Source: a virus. From it: 55,372 nt of DNA. The DNA is taken from the IMG/VR virus record IMGVR_UViG_3300027978_000009, positions 1 to 55,372 of that record, one strand, 5' to 3'. Numbering within the stretch: the stretch's first letter is position 1; each line of letters starts with the position of its first letter. Both the position numbers and the translations under genes were made by a program. This document shows, piece after piece, positions 1 to 6,444 of this stretch. Below the pieces are notes generated by a model. The model was not told the DNA's origin. It ran no database searches and worked only from the letters and a program-made list of their open reading frames with translations.

Positions 1-297
1 GCGGAAAAACTCGGGCCGGTCATTCATAAACAGTTTGGTCCGGTCAATGCGAGCGCGCTGGATTGCGTTGTCAGGCACGAGACCGGCGGGAGTTTTGAAG
101 CGCTTCGAGCCCTTCGAGATTCCGCCACGTCCTGCAGTGTTGAGACATCCCGCGTGACATCCTGCCTGCTCCGCCATGGGGCAAACGTTGAACCCGGACA
201 TCTTGTACGGGGCGAGGTAGAGAACCGCAGTCAGGTAACCTTGTGCCTGACCTTTGACGGTCTTCGCGTTGGCGTCGATGTTAAGTAACTTTCTCAT
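1..297 (-). CDS. GP88-like phage protein (partial, runs off left edge)
   Basis: An open frame of 99 codons starts at ATG 297-295 and has no stop before the window edge, so the C-terminus is missing. The N-terminus reads NAKTVKGQAQGYLTAVLYLAP, followed by a Cys-rich stretch (VCPMAEQAGCHAGCLNTAGRG). This resembles the 'gene product 88' family found in mycobacteriophages and many environmental phages, whose function is unknown. The cysteines (about residues 40, 49 and 53) could bind a metal or Fe-S cluster; that is inference. The start overlaps the stop of the upstream gene (ATGA), so it is the third gene of the transcription unit driven by the promoter at 828-856. Confidence 0.7.
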   Translation of the reverse strand, partial: MRKLLNIDANAKTVKGQAQGYLTAVLYLAPYKMSGFNVCPMAEQAGCHAGCLNTAGRGGISKGSKRFKTPAGLVPDNAIQRARIDRTKLFMNDRPEFFR

Positions 298-485
298 GAC
301 ACCACCTCCACTTTGATCGAATGATCGATGGCTGATTTCGCAGCCCAGTTCGGCAAGGTCAATGCGCGCTGGCATCGCTGCGCATCTCCGACCGGTGACA
401 GGATCAGCTCGACATATCCGGGCTGGCTTCTGTGCTCGCGATCAACGCGCCACTCGCGGTCGATCAGGTCAATGATGGTTTTCAT
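294..485 (-). CDS. Hypothetical protein, 63 aa
   Basis: This start (ATG 485-483) is chosen because it is preceded by AAGGAGCACGAG, the extended ribosome-binding sequence shared by several early genes here. The product MKTIIDLIDREW... has no recognised domain. The same frame stays open to an ATG at 578 that overlaps the upstream stop (ATGA). That start would add about 31 residues with a hydrophobic, membrane-like segment (LIFIIYWGGAMLIPLF), so a longer membrane-anchored form is possible. Its stop overlaps the start of the GP88-like gene by 4 bases. Confidence 0.6.
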   Translation of the reverse strand: MKTIIDLIDREWRVDREHRSQPGYVELILSPVGDAQRCQRALTLPNWAAKSAIDHSIKVEVVS

Positions 486-574
486 AACTCGTGCTCCTTC
501 AGGTTTGAACAGTGGGATCAGCATCGCGCCGCCCCAATAGATAATGAAGATCAAAGCGCATACGTCGCAGGCGC

Positions 575-787
575 TCATGAGATGCTCATCAGTAATTCTT
601 CGGCACCGTAGACGGTGGCTTCGCCGCAGCTCTCGCAGGTGTACTCGCGGGCATCAGGTTCGACGCCGTCACACTCGTCACCGCACGTGATGCAGATGCC
701 GGGTGATGACATGCCGAACATTGATTCCTCGGCGAGGGCCGCGATGCGGTCGGGGTTCAGGGTTGCGCGTACTTTTGTGGATCTCAT
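575..787 (-). CDS. Small zinc-ribbon-like protein, 70 aa
   Basis: First gene after promoter 828-856. Start ATG 787-785 follows AAGGAGCACGAA. Upstream in-frame ATGs exist but would lie inside the promoter and 5' leader, so they are rejected. Cysteines at about 32, 35 and 39 (CITCGDEC) and at 51 and 54 (CESCG) form two C-x2-C knuckles typical of a small zinc ribbon. Such proteins often bind nucleic acid or act as adaptors; the specific role is unknown. The stop overlaps the next possible start (ATGA). Confidence 0.7.
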   Translation of the reverse strand: MRSTKVRATLNPDRIAALAEESMFGMSSPGICITCGDECDGVEPDAREYTCESCGEATVYGAEELLMSIS

Positions 788-827
788 TTCGTGCTCCTTT
801 TTGTGGGTGATTTCCCACTGTAAACCC

Positions 828-856
828 ATTATACCACGGGAGCGCTCTTGTGTCAA
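828..856 (-). promoter_or_regulatory. Strong sigma70 promoter P1 (minus strand)
   Basis: On the minus strand -35 TTGACA (856-851), a 17-base spacer and -10 TATAAT (833-828) are both perfect consensus. The spacer ends TGG just before the -10, giving an extended -10 (TGn). It contains the palindrome AGCGCT (841-846), shared with the other early promoters. Expected start is near 821. A 5-bp hairpin, GTGGG/CCCAC (803-818), begins about four bases into the transcript. Confidence 0.9.
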
Positions 857-863
857 ATCCGGT

Positions 864-904
864 GATTATGTTAAATAGACCCCTGCCTGGATTATGTTAA
901 ATAG
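864..904 (-). repeat. Two tandem copies of the early-promoter upstream box
   Basis: GATTATGTTAAATAG occurs at 864-878 and again, identical, at 890-904, a 26-bp period. On the transcribed strand this reads CTATTTAACATAATC and lies 7 bp upstream of the -35 hexamer. Single copies stand in the same place before three other early promoters (3096-3110, 4942-4956, 5914-5926). It could be an UP element or a binding site for a regulator. Confidence 0.85.
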
Positions 905-915
905 GACGATCAGGC

Positions 916-944
916 AAAAAGAGACCGCGACAGTGCGCGGCCTC
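916..944 (-). terminator. Rho-independent terminator after the helicase unit
   Basis: Minus-strand RNA forms a 9-bp stem, GAGGCCGCG/CGCGGUCUC, with a 6-base loop (CACUGU), followed by five U. One pair is G-U in this orientation, which fits minus-strand use. It lies 22 bases after the stop of the 54-aa gene and just before the upstream boxes of promoter P1. Confidence 0.88.
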
Positions 945-965
945 AGTTGCTGGTTTTTCAGCGGT

Positions 966-1130
966 TCATGATTCGCCCTCCTTCAGTTTGTTCAGGTCAT
1001 CCTGTAGCAGTCGCACGTAGTTGCTCGCGTGCGAGATCTCGGCCTGCGTTCCGTTCAGCTCCCGGAGATCTTCGAGCCATCCTTTGGCGTCGTCGATCTC
1101 AGCTTGCTTGCGTTTGATTGCGGTCGTCAC
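966..1130 (-). CDS. Hypothetical protein, 54 aa, GTG start
   Basis: GTG at 1130-1128 is preceded by AGGAG with six bases spacing; this Shine-Dalgarno lies inside the last codons of the helicase gene. The frame gives MTTAIKRKQAEIDDAKGW, then a charged, probably helical remainder ending KLKEGES. No family is recognised. It starts within the stop of the helicase gene, so it is translationally coupled, and it is the last gene before the terminator at 916-944. It could be a helicase partner, by position only. Confidence 0.65.
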   Translation of the reverse strand: MTTAIKRKQAEIDDAKGWLEDLRELNGTQAEISHASNYVRLLQDDLNKLKEGES

Positions 1131-1131
1131 A

Positions 1132-2628
1132 TTATACTCCTACGATTTCGATTGGCAGATAGACCAGAGTCTCAAGGGCTCGCGTGACTGCGACGTACTG
1201 CAGGTTGTGCTCCTGCTCCAGCTGCCACTCCTGCGTTGCCCAGCGTGATGGCATCAGGTCCGGGTTCAGGATGAACACTCGCGGTGCTTCCAATCCTTTC
1301 GCCTTGTGCACGGTAGCGAGCGTGGTGCCCCCGTGACTGTCGCTGAAGATATCCTCAATCGCTTTGATCAGCTCGGGCACCGTGTCGAGCCCAGCGCTCA
1401 GGATGTTGATGCAATCGACCTTGTCCTGTATCGCTGCGATCTTGCCCTCACTGCGCTCAGCCTTTTTGATCATGCGCTCGGACCACTTCACAAGCTTGGG
1501 CCTGAACTCTTCGAGATCCGTGGTCCGTTTGCCTGCAGCCTTTTTGACTACGTTGACCAGACCCTTGCCGATCTCGCGACCCATCACGTGTACGCGCTTG
1601 CCTTCGCTGATGCACTTGTACGCCAGCTCGATGAGCGGTGCGGTCGTGCGACAGACTACGAGGTCATCATCGCTGAATGATTCGATGTCCCAGTTGCTGG
1701 GCCTGAGCACCGCGCCAGCTTCAGCGGTCGGGCTCGCCTCGATGTGCGGCACGAATTGCTTTGCGATCTCGACGACCTTGGTCGGGCACCGGTAGCTGAT
1801 CGAGAGCGGTAACGTCTCGGCCTTGAACACTCGGCCAATGTTGTTGAGTGAGTTCGAGTCAGCGCCCCGGAATCCGTAGATCGCTTGGCGACTGTCACCG
1901 ACTGCAATCAGCCGTCCGTTGTGCTTCAGGAATTTGCGTAGCAATGTGCGCTGAACGTGCGACACATCCTGGGCCTCATCGATGATCACCCAGTCGTAAC
2001 CCCATGCGGCGAGGTCCAATGCGACCGGCATGTACAGCTGGTCATCGAAGTCGAAAACGTTCTGCTCTTCGAGCCCAGCTTTCAGCAGGATGTTGCACCA
2101 GTTGATGAACGTCGCGACGCCGACCTCAACCTCAGCCACGCTGGGATCGATGTCATATTTATCCATCAATTTGTCCCAGTGTTTGTCGGTCGCCTCGTAC
2201 GTGCCACGTGGCTGGCGCATGCCTCGCGGGATGAGCCCGTGAGACTTGGCCTTGCCGATGATGCTCAGCAGCTCAGCCATCACGCCTGACGCCTCCTCAG
2301 GCAGGAGCCTGTCGATCAGGTCGCGTGTCTTGTTGCGGTCCACTGTGATGTGCTTGCCAAGCCTGTAGCGGCAGACGCCCCAGCCCAGTGCGTTGAGTGT
2401 CTTCGACTCGACATGGTCAGGCAGCTTGTTGCCAAGCTCCGTTGCAATCGATTTGTTGAAGGCGAGGAACACTGCCTTGTGCGCTCGCGGGATCAGCTGC
2501 GCGGCCTGCACGATGGTGAAGGTCTTGCCGCTGCCTGCAACCGCTTCGACGATCAGCGCGCCTGCGGTCTCGATGTGCGCGGTCACCCAGTCGATGACCG
2601 CTTGCTGATATTTGGAAAGTGTAATCAT
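1132..2628 (-). CDS. UvrD/Rep-type superfamily 1 DNA helicase
   Basis: 498 aa. SF1A helicase motifs are visible in order: Q-motif (YQQ near residue 8), Walker A AVAGSGKT (about 29-36), Walker B DEAQD (217-221), motif III GDSRQAIYGFRGA (about 244-256), motif V TVHKAKGLEA and motif VI YVAVTRA near the C-terminus. The family unwinds DNA 3' to 5' using ATP in replication restart, repair or recombination. It is shorter than cellular UvrD (about 720 aa), so accessory 1B/2B subdomains are reduced, as is common in phages. It is the second gene of the unit from promoter 3060-3088, three bases after the preceding stop. Which phage process it serves is not shown. Confidence 0.92.
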   Translation of the reverse strand: MITLSKYQQAVIDWVTAHIETAGALIVEAVAGSGKTFTIVQAAQLIPRAHKAVFLAFNKSIATELGNKLPDHVESKTLNALGWGVCRYRLGKHITVDRNKTRDLIDRLLPEEASGVMAELLSIIGKAKSHGLIPRGMRQPRGTYEATDKHWDKLMDKYDIDPSVAEVEVGVATFINWCNILLKAGLEEQNVFDFDDQLYMPVALDLAAWGYDWVIIDEAQDVSHVQRTLLRKFLKHNGRLIAVGDSRQAIYGFRGADSNSLNNIGRVFKAETLPLSISYRCPTKVVEIAKQFVPHIEASPTAEAGAVLRPSNWDIESFSDDDLVVCRTTAPLIELAYKCISEGKRVHVMGREIGKGLVNVVKKAAGKRTTDLEEFRPKLVKWSERMIKKAERSEGKIAAIQDKVDCINILSAGLDTVPELIKAIEDIFSDSHGGTTLATVHKAKGLEAPRVFILNPDLMPSRWATQEWQLEQEHNLQYVAVTRALETLVYLPIEIVGV

Positions 2629-2631
2629 GAT

Positions 2632-3012
2632 TTACTCCGTGCTCGCTGTTAGAAGATCGAAGCCCATTCCGGCTACGACGTACGTTGCGCCATCCTTGCA
2701 GAAGACGTCACCGACAGATGTGCTGCGGTGCTCGCCCGGTAGCGGCTTGACGATTGCTGCCGGGGATTCGTGCCAGCTGGCTTCGATGTGATTGGTGTAC
2801 CGGAACCCGTCTTCGAGGTCATCGCTATCGACGACTGCGACGAGGTGGTACTCGCGGTTGAGCAGGCCGACTGCGACTGCGGGCAGGTTGCCCATCATGG
2901 TGATGTCAGCGTACCGCTTGAAGCGTGGCTCGCTGTCCCATCCTTTGTCGCTGCGGTTGAGTCGTTTGACCTCGGTGTCGGTCAAGCGGTTGTAGTGGAA
3001 GATCTGAATCAT
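2632..3012 (-). CDS. Hypothetical protein, 126 aa
   Basis: First gene of the helicase unit; start ATG 3012-3010 follows GAAAGGAGCACGAC. The sequence begins MIQIFHYNRLTDTEVKRLNR and is a mixed soluble protein with no signal peptide, membrane segment or catalytic motif that I recognise. The upstream leader carries a short hairpin, GCTGG/CCAGC (3036-3050). It ends three bases before the helicase start. Confidence 0.7.
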   Translation of the reverse strand: MIQIFHYNRLTDTEVKRLNRSDKGWDSEPRFKRYADITMMGNLPAVAVGLLNREYHLVAVVDSDDLEDGFRYTNHIEASWHESPAAIVKPLPGEHRSTSVGDVFCKDGATYVVAGMGFDLLTASTE

Positions 3013-3059
3013 GTCGTGCTCCTTTCGGTTTGTGAGCTGGAAATCCCAGCCGATAAGTC

Positions 3060-3110
3060 ATTATACCACAGGAGCGCTTCTATTGCAAATCCCCAGATTA
3101 TGTTAAATAG
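3060..3110 (-). promoter_or_regulatory. Sigma70 promoter P2 with upstream box (minus strand)
   Basis: -35 TTGCAA (3088-3083), 17-base spacer, -10 TATAAT (3065-3060), extended -10 TGG. The spacer contains AGCGCT (3073-3078) followed by CCTGTGG, nearly the same as in P1. The upstream box GATTATGTTAAATAG lies at 3096-3110, seven bases from the -35. It drives 2632-3012, the helicase and the 54-aa gene. Confidence 0.88.
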
Positions 3111-3122
3111 GCTTTCAGGGCC

Positions 3123-3151
3123 AAAAAAAAGGAGCGCGTGATCCGCGCCCC
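3123..3151 (-). terminator. Rho-independent terminator
   Basis: Minus-strand RNA GGGGCGCG / CGCGCUCC pairs over 8 bp (one G-U) around the loop GAUCA, followed by eight U (3130-3123). It lies 24 bases after the stop of the gene at 3176-3427 and 12 bases before the box of P2, ending the P3 unit. Confidence 0.9.
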
Positions 3152-3175
3152 TCATGTGTACACGTGCGATGTCGA

Positions 3176-3427
3176 TCAGTAGCCGTTGGCCTCCGCCCAT
3201 GACGTGATCGCGTTGCGCGTGCCTTGCGGGATGAGGATCTCGTCACCTGTGTTGTGATCCTCAAGCGTGTGGAATCCGTTGAGCATTTCCAGCGAGCCAC
3301 CGTACGTCGTGCCGTTAACATCCTTAGTCACTGCGCAGTCAGACCGCTCGTCGCCATTCTCTGTGAACAGCTCCAGCTCCACTTTGATTCCCATGATCGT
3401 CGTGCTCTTCGTTTTGTAGTCGTCCAT
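3176..3427 (-). CDS. Hypothetical protein, 83 aa, paralogue of the neighbouring gene's C-terminus
   Basis: The ORF starts at ATG 3427, one base after the upstream stop. An internal ATG at 3394 (MGIKVELELF) is preceded by a GAGCACGA element like other early genes and could be the true start. The C-terminal 65 residues align by eye with the end of the adjacent 222-aa protein: YGGSLEMLNGFHTLE versus YSSSLGVLEDFGTLE, and ITSWAEANGY versus IRRWAEKLGY. This indicates a tandem duplication. Function unknown. Last gene of the P3 unit. Confidence 0.7.
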   Translation of the reverse strand: MDDYKTKSTTIMGIKVELELFTENGDERSDCAVTKDVNGTTYGGSLEMLNGFHTLEDHNTGDEILIPQGTRNAITSWAEANGY

Positions 3428-3428
3428 C

Positions 3429-4097
3429 TCAGTACCCCAGTTTCTCTGCCCAGCGTCTGATCTTTTCGATCATGATTTTGGACACGTGAATGAACTCGCC
3501 GCGATCACTCTCAAGCGTACCGAAGTCTTCGAGCACTCCGAGTGATGACGAGTAGGTCTGGTGATCCTTGCGCCTCAGGATGAAGCAGCTGGTCACCCAG
3601 TCGTCACCGTCGTAATTGCCGTCGAACTCCAGCTCGTAGTGGCCGATGGTTTCCTTCTTGTTGATCGGCTTGCGTGCGAGCGTTGCGTCCGCCGGGATGG
3701 TGTCACCGTAGCCCTCACAGTGCTCGCACGATGGGGTGCTACCGTCAGGCCACTTCTCCAGCTTGTCGAGCCCAGTGCCCTCACAGTGCGGACACGGAGT
3801 AGGCTTGACTGCCTGCTCGATGTCGTCGGTCGGTTTCCAAGGGTGCTCCTTCTGCCACTCGCGCAGATCGTCGAGCGCCTCCTGTACTCCTGTGCGTGCA
3901 CCGTCGAGCAGCGGGTCAGCATCTTCCGGGACGCAGATGGGAATGTCATCGTTGTCGCCAGTGAAGAAGCCAGCGCTGAATATGCCCTCCTCCTCCGCCT
4001 TGTCTTGCGCGTCAACGACCAGCTCGGCCAGGGTTTGCTCGTGGTCTTCGAGCTGTTTGATGATGCCTGCGACTAGCGCTTCAGTTTTGATGCTCAT
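3429..4097 (-). CDS. Protein with DnaJ-type zinc repeats and a duplicated C-terminal domain, 222 aa
   Basis: The N-terminal half is acidic and probably helical. Around residues 110-145 it has two CxxCxGxG repeats (CPHCEGTG and CEHCEGYG), the pattern of the DnaJ zinc-finger domain; only two of the usual four repeats are present. The C-terminal 75 residues resemble the whole of the downstream 83-aa protein. No J-domain (HPD) is present, so it is not a full DnaJ. The start overlaps the upstream stop by four bases. A role in protein or RNA binding is inference. Confidence 0.72.
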   Translation of the reverse strand: MSIKTEALVAGIIKQLEDHEQTLAELVVDAQDKAEEEGIFSAGFFTGDNDDIPICVPEDADPLLDGARTGVQEALDDLREWQKEHPWKPTDDIEQAVKPTPCPHCEGTGLDKLEKWPDGSTPSCEHCEGYGDTIPADATLARKPINKKETIGHYELEFDGNYDGDDWVTSCFILRRKDHQTYSSSLGVLEDFGTLESDRGEFIHVSKIMIEKIRRWAEKLGY

Positions 4098-4561
4098 GAG
4101 ATGTACTCCTTCGTGCCGCGCAGAATGCCTGCGAGGTTGTCAGCGCTGATGGTCAGGTTCGGCCACTCAACGTAGGTCTGAGTTTCGAGGCAGCTGTCGT
4201 CATCGTAGCTGGGGTGAAAGCCTCCGTAGAAGTGTCCGCTGCCCTCGTTGAATTCATCCGGGCGTGGATCTTGCGGGCACCTGAGTGCGCCTATGTCACC
4301 TACGAGATCGCGCCCAGCCAGTTGCAGGTTGAGCCAGTTCTCGTGTGCGTCATCGAGAGTTTCCGCAGCCTCCTCCAGCAGCTCGCGGATGTTCATCTCG
4401 ATGTCGTCAAGTGAGATGTCAGGATTGCTCATGACTTCGTCAGCCATTTCGCGGAGCGCACCGGACAGGTGGTTGTCGCGTTTGGAGTACCCGCGAATCC
4501 ACGCGGGCTCCTTTCCATTGAGACGCTGGTCAAGCTTCTCGATCATTTCGAGGGATGCCAT
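4094..4561 (-). CDS. Hypothetical protein, 155 aa
   Basis: Second gene of the P3 unit, starting two bases after the preceding stop and ending with an ATGA overlap. The sequence MASLEMIEKLDQRLNGK is followed by a long acidic helical stretch (SLDDIEMNIRELLEEAAETL) and a more compact aromatic C-terminus. No family is recognised. Confidence 0.68.
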   Translation of the reverse strand: MASLEMIEKLDQRLNGKEPAWIRGYSKRDNHLSGALREMADEVMSNPDISLDDIEMNIRELLEEAAETLDDAHENWLNLQLAGRDLVGDIGALRCPQDPRPDEFNEGSGHFYGGFHPSYDDDSCLETQTYVEWPNLTISADNLAGILRGTKEYIS

Positions 4562-4563
4562 GA

Positions 4564-4863
4564 TTATGATCCCCTGCGTGCGTTGACACGGATGCTGATC
4601 ACTTCGCGCTCAGAGGTGTGAGCGGTGACCAGCTGGCGAGAAGGCTTCAGCTTGGCTGCGACCTCTTTCCAGTTGACCGTGGTGCGCATGCTCTCAACTA
4701 CGACTGCGCGGAACTGCTCGTCTTCCAGCGTGTGAACGCCTGCGTCGATCAGCGTGGTGCGAATGTCTTTCTCGCGATCTTTCAGGTCAGCCATCTGTGC
4801 CCGGATAATTCCCAGCTCGTCAGCGAGTCCCGTGAGGTTTGCTTCTGTCTTGGCGTTGCTCAT
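4564..4863 (-). CDS. Hypothetical protein, 99 aa (coiled-coil N-terminus)
   Basis: First gene of the P3 unit. ATG 4863-4861 follows AAGGAGCACGAA; a longer in-frame start lies inside the promoter and is rejected. Residues 5-40 (NLTGLADELGIIRAQMADLK onward) have heptad character. The rest resembles small phage proteins in which a helical hairpin is followed by a short beta region with a basic end (SIRVNARRGS). Function unknown. Confidence 0.7.
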   Translation of the reverse strand: MSNAKTEANLTGLADELGIIRAQMADLKDREKDIRTTLIDAGVHTLEDEQFRAVVVESMRTTVNWKEVAAKLKPSRQLVTAHTSEREVISIRVNARRGS

Positions 4864-4904
4864 TTCGTGCTCCTTATCGATGGGCGAATTCCCAACTTGC
4901 ACTC

Positions 4905-4956
4905 ATTATCTCATACACGGCAGCGCTTGTCAAGTACCCTATATTATGTTAAATAG
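4905..4956 (-). promoter_or_regulatory. Sigma70 promoter P3 with upstream box (minus strand)
   Basis: -35 TTGACA (4933-4928), 17-base spacer, -10 GATAAT (4910-4905) with an extended -10 TGA. AGCGCT (4922-4927) directly follows the -35, so it is shifted by four bases relative to the other promoters. The upstream box TATTATGTTAAATAG is at 4942-4956, eight bases from the -35. A short hairpin TGGG/CCCA (4881-4894) lies near +4. Confidence 0.87.
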
Positions 4957-4967
4957 GACCTCGGGCC

Positions 4968-5003
4968 AAAAAAAACCCCCGTCACCATTTCTGGATCGGG
5001 GGG
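4968..5003 (-). terminator. Rho-independent terminator
   Basis: Minus-strand RNA has the stem CCCCCG/CGGGGG with an inner CCA/UGG pairing closing a GAAA loop, followed by eight U (4975-4968). It lies 17 bases after the stop of the 17-codon peptide gene and 12 bases before the P3 box, ending the P4 unit. Confidence 0.88.
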
Positions 5004-5019
5004 CCGGAGCACTACTCGG

Positions 5020-5073
5020 TTATCCGTTGCTATTTTTGATCAGCTTGATGATCGCTTTGATGATTGCGCCCAT
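5020..5073 (-). CDS. 17-residue cationic amphipathic peptide
   Basis: ATG 5073-5071 follows AGGAG with seven bases spacing, and the Shine-Dalgarno overlaps the upstream stop codon (TAGGAG). It encodes MGAIIKAIIKLIKNSNG and ends in TAA. Lysines 6, 10 and 13 fall on one face of a helix and Ile/Leu on the other, the pattern of a membrane-binding amphipathic helix. The DNA shows a near-repeat (ATCATCAAAGCG, ATCATCAAGCTG). It is the last gene before a terminator, so it belongs to the P4 unit. Candidate roles (membrane-active effector, inhibitor) are inference; a non-functional ORF cannot be excluded. Confidence 0.55.
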   Translation of the reverse strand: MGAIIKAIIKLIKNSNG

Positions 5074-5083
5074 GGTCAGTCTC

Positions 5084-5833
5084 CTATGCGGCCAGTGCGA
5101 AGTCAGTTGCGTCAGCGATCAGGTTGTGCAGCTTCGCGCTGCGCTCGGTGTACGTGCTGATCGGTGATCCCTTGAACGCTTCGGTCGCTGCGTTGAACAA
5201 CGTCCAGTTGGTGCGTTCCCCATTTTCGTTCAGGTGCTCTACGTGCGAGGGCTCGTAGTACTCGTCAACGACCTTCTGCACCTTGCTGCTGACTATGATG
5301 TCTTTGCGCAGCATCTGGATGATGCAGTGGTTAGCGGTCGAGTCTTTCAGCTGGGCCTGCTTGTAGCGTGCCACCTGCTCAGCCCTGTGCTCGACAGAGC
5401 GCTCGAACTGAGTCATGAAGCCATCGACCAGCGTGCGCAGATCGAACATCACTTGCGATGTCTGCTTGCGTCGCAGGACGACAGAGCCGAAGAGGTCCAG
5501 GTTGGTGCAGATCGCGAGCGACTCGCCGCCGCACAACTGCCAGCTGAGTGACTTGTTGATTGAGCTGCGAACGCCGAAGCAGATCTTGCTCTCTTCGCTG
5601 GTGAAGTTGGTGACCTCGATCAGGCCGAACAACTGCGTGTCGTTGCGAGCGAGGACGTACTGCTCTTCGCCGAAGCGGAAGCCCTTGGCCTCGGCAACGT
5701 CTTGAATCAGATCGACGCCGCGAGAGAAAGGAACGGGCTTGTGTGAGCGTGTGTGCAGATCGAGTGCTGCTTGGTCGAAAGCCTTGAGGCCTTCCCGTGT
5801 GACAGTGTTGTCATCTTTGCTGAACATTAACAT
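5084..5833 (-). CDS. DUF932-like protein, 249 aa
   Basis: First gene of the P4 unit; ATG 5833 follows AGGAGTACGACC. The layout fits DUF932, a family common in phages and plasmids whose activity is unknown: a central basic region with R-S-S-I-N-K, then GGESLAICTNLDLFGS (G-x-x-v-C-T-N), and a C-terminal WTLFNAATEAFKGS resembling the family's N-A-x-T-E motif. There are no membrane segments or signal peptide. The gene ends where the Shine-Dalgarno of the 17-residue peptide begins, so the two are coupled. Confidence 0.7.
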   Translation of the reverse strand: MLMFSKDDNTVTREGLKAFDQAALDLHTRSHKPVPFSRGVDLIQDVAEAKGFRFGEEQYVLARNDTQLFGLIEVTNFTSEESKICFGVRSSINKSLSWQLCGGESLAICTNLDLFGSVVLRRKQTSQVMFDLRTLVDGFMTQFERSVEHRAEQVARYKQAQLKDSTANHCIIQMLRKDIIVSSKVQKVVDEYYEPSHVEHLNENGERTNWTLFNAATEAFKGSPISTYTERSAKLHNLIADATDFALAA

Positions 5834-5876
5834 GGTCGTACTCCTGTTTTGATCGAGTCAATCTCGACTTGCAATC

Positions 5877-5928
5877 ATTATTGCACACAAACGCTCCTGT
5901 GTCAACCTCGAGTTATTATGTTAAATCG
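5877..5928 (-). promoter_or_regulatory. Sigma70 promoter P4 with upstream box (minus strand)
   Basis: -35 TTGACA (5905-5900), 17-base spacer, -10 AATAAT (5882-5877), extended -10 TGC. The spacer box is AGCGTT (5890-5895), one base from AGCGCT. The upstream box TATTATGTTAAAT lies at 5914-5926 and contains the TAA stop codon (5918-5916) of the preceding gene. A 5-bp hairpin TCGAG/CTCGA (5853-5867) begins about +4. No terminator separates this unit from the one upstream. Confidence 0.87.
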
Positions 5929-6131
5929 TGGGTCAGGTCGTACGCTCGACGCCAGCTCCGGAAAGTAATGTTGTCCTGCCCCTCAGGTGTGATGCACGAG
6001 ACGAATGCTTTCAACGGCATGCGTTGGTTGTCTGCATCGAGGTAGCCTTCGGTAGGATTTGCGAGGTACCTCTCTGACAGGTACTTCAGCAAGTCCAGCG
6101 CTTCTGCAATCTCTTCAGGACTCAGGCGCAT
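5916..6131 (-). CDS. Hypothetical protein, 71 aa
   Basis: ATG 6131-6129 is preceded by GAGGAGGAGCCCG inside the upstream gene. The product MRLSPEEIAEALDLLKYLSE continues with a polar region and ends YDLTHDLT. The last codons and the stop lie inside the upstream box of promoter P4, so the coding end and a regulatory site share sequence. No domain is recognised. Last gene of the P5 unit. Confidence 0.68.
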   Translation of the reverse strand: MRLSPEEIAEALDLLKYLSERYLANPTEGYLDADNQRMPLKAFVSCITPEGQDNITFRSWRRAYDLTHDLT

Positions 6132-6444
6132 CGGGCTCCTCCTCACAGACGAAGCCGTTCAATGAACGATCCGCACGCACGTACGAGACGCCCAGACCAA
6201 TGCACAGCTCCTTGGTAGCGAAGCGGTGTGGCATGTCGATCAGATCATTGCCTTGCACAATGGTCAGCTCCCAGCGCATCTCAGGCGGCTTGGACTGGAC
6301 CTCATCACCCCAGTCATTCTTCTCGACCTCTTGCGCATGTGAGGTGAGGCACGCGAACGCGATGAAGATAATGACAAGCCAGAGCAGCCCCTTCATCTCA
6401 TCCACGAACGTGCGCCACCACCAGATCAATGTGTACTTATTCAT
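6115..6444 (-). CDS. Exported or membrane-anchored protein, 109 aa
   Basis: ATG 6444-6442 overlaps the upstream stop (ATGA) and follows AAGGATCGAGAGA. The N-terminus MNKYTLIWWWRTFVDEMKG leads into a hydrophobic segment (LLWLVIIFIAFACL, about residues 20-33) and then THE-like polar residues with a likely signal peptidase site near SHAQE. A Cys at the end of the segment makes a poor lipobox. The mature part has two further Cys (CIGLG, FVCEEE) that could form a disulphide in the periplasm. This may be an early envelope protein, for example for superinfection exclusion; that is inference. Confidence 0.65.
   Translation of the reverse strand: MNKYTLIWWWRTFVDEMKGLLWLVIIFIAFACLTSHAQEVEKNDWGDEVQSKPPEMRWELTIVQGNDLIDMPHRFATKELCIGLGVSYVRADRSLNGFVCEEEPDAPES

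Noticed and set aside
864-5926. ATTATGTTAAAT repeats as promoters for a phage single-subunit RNA polymerase
   Set aside because: Each copy stands upstream of a good sigma70 -35/-10 pair at fixed distance, and no phage RNA polymerase gene is visible in the window; the box is better seen as an upstream promoter element.
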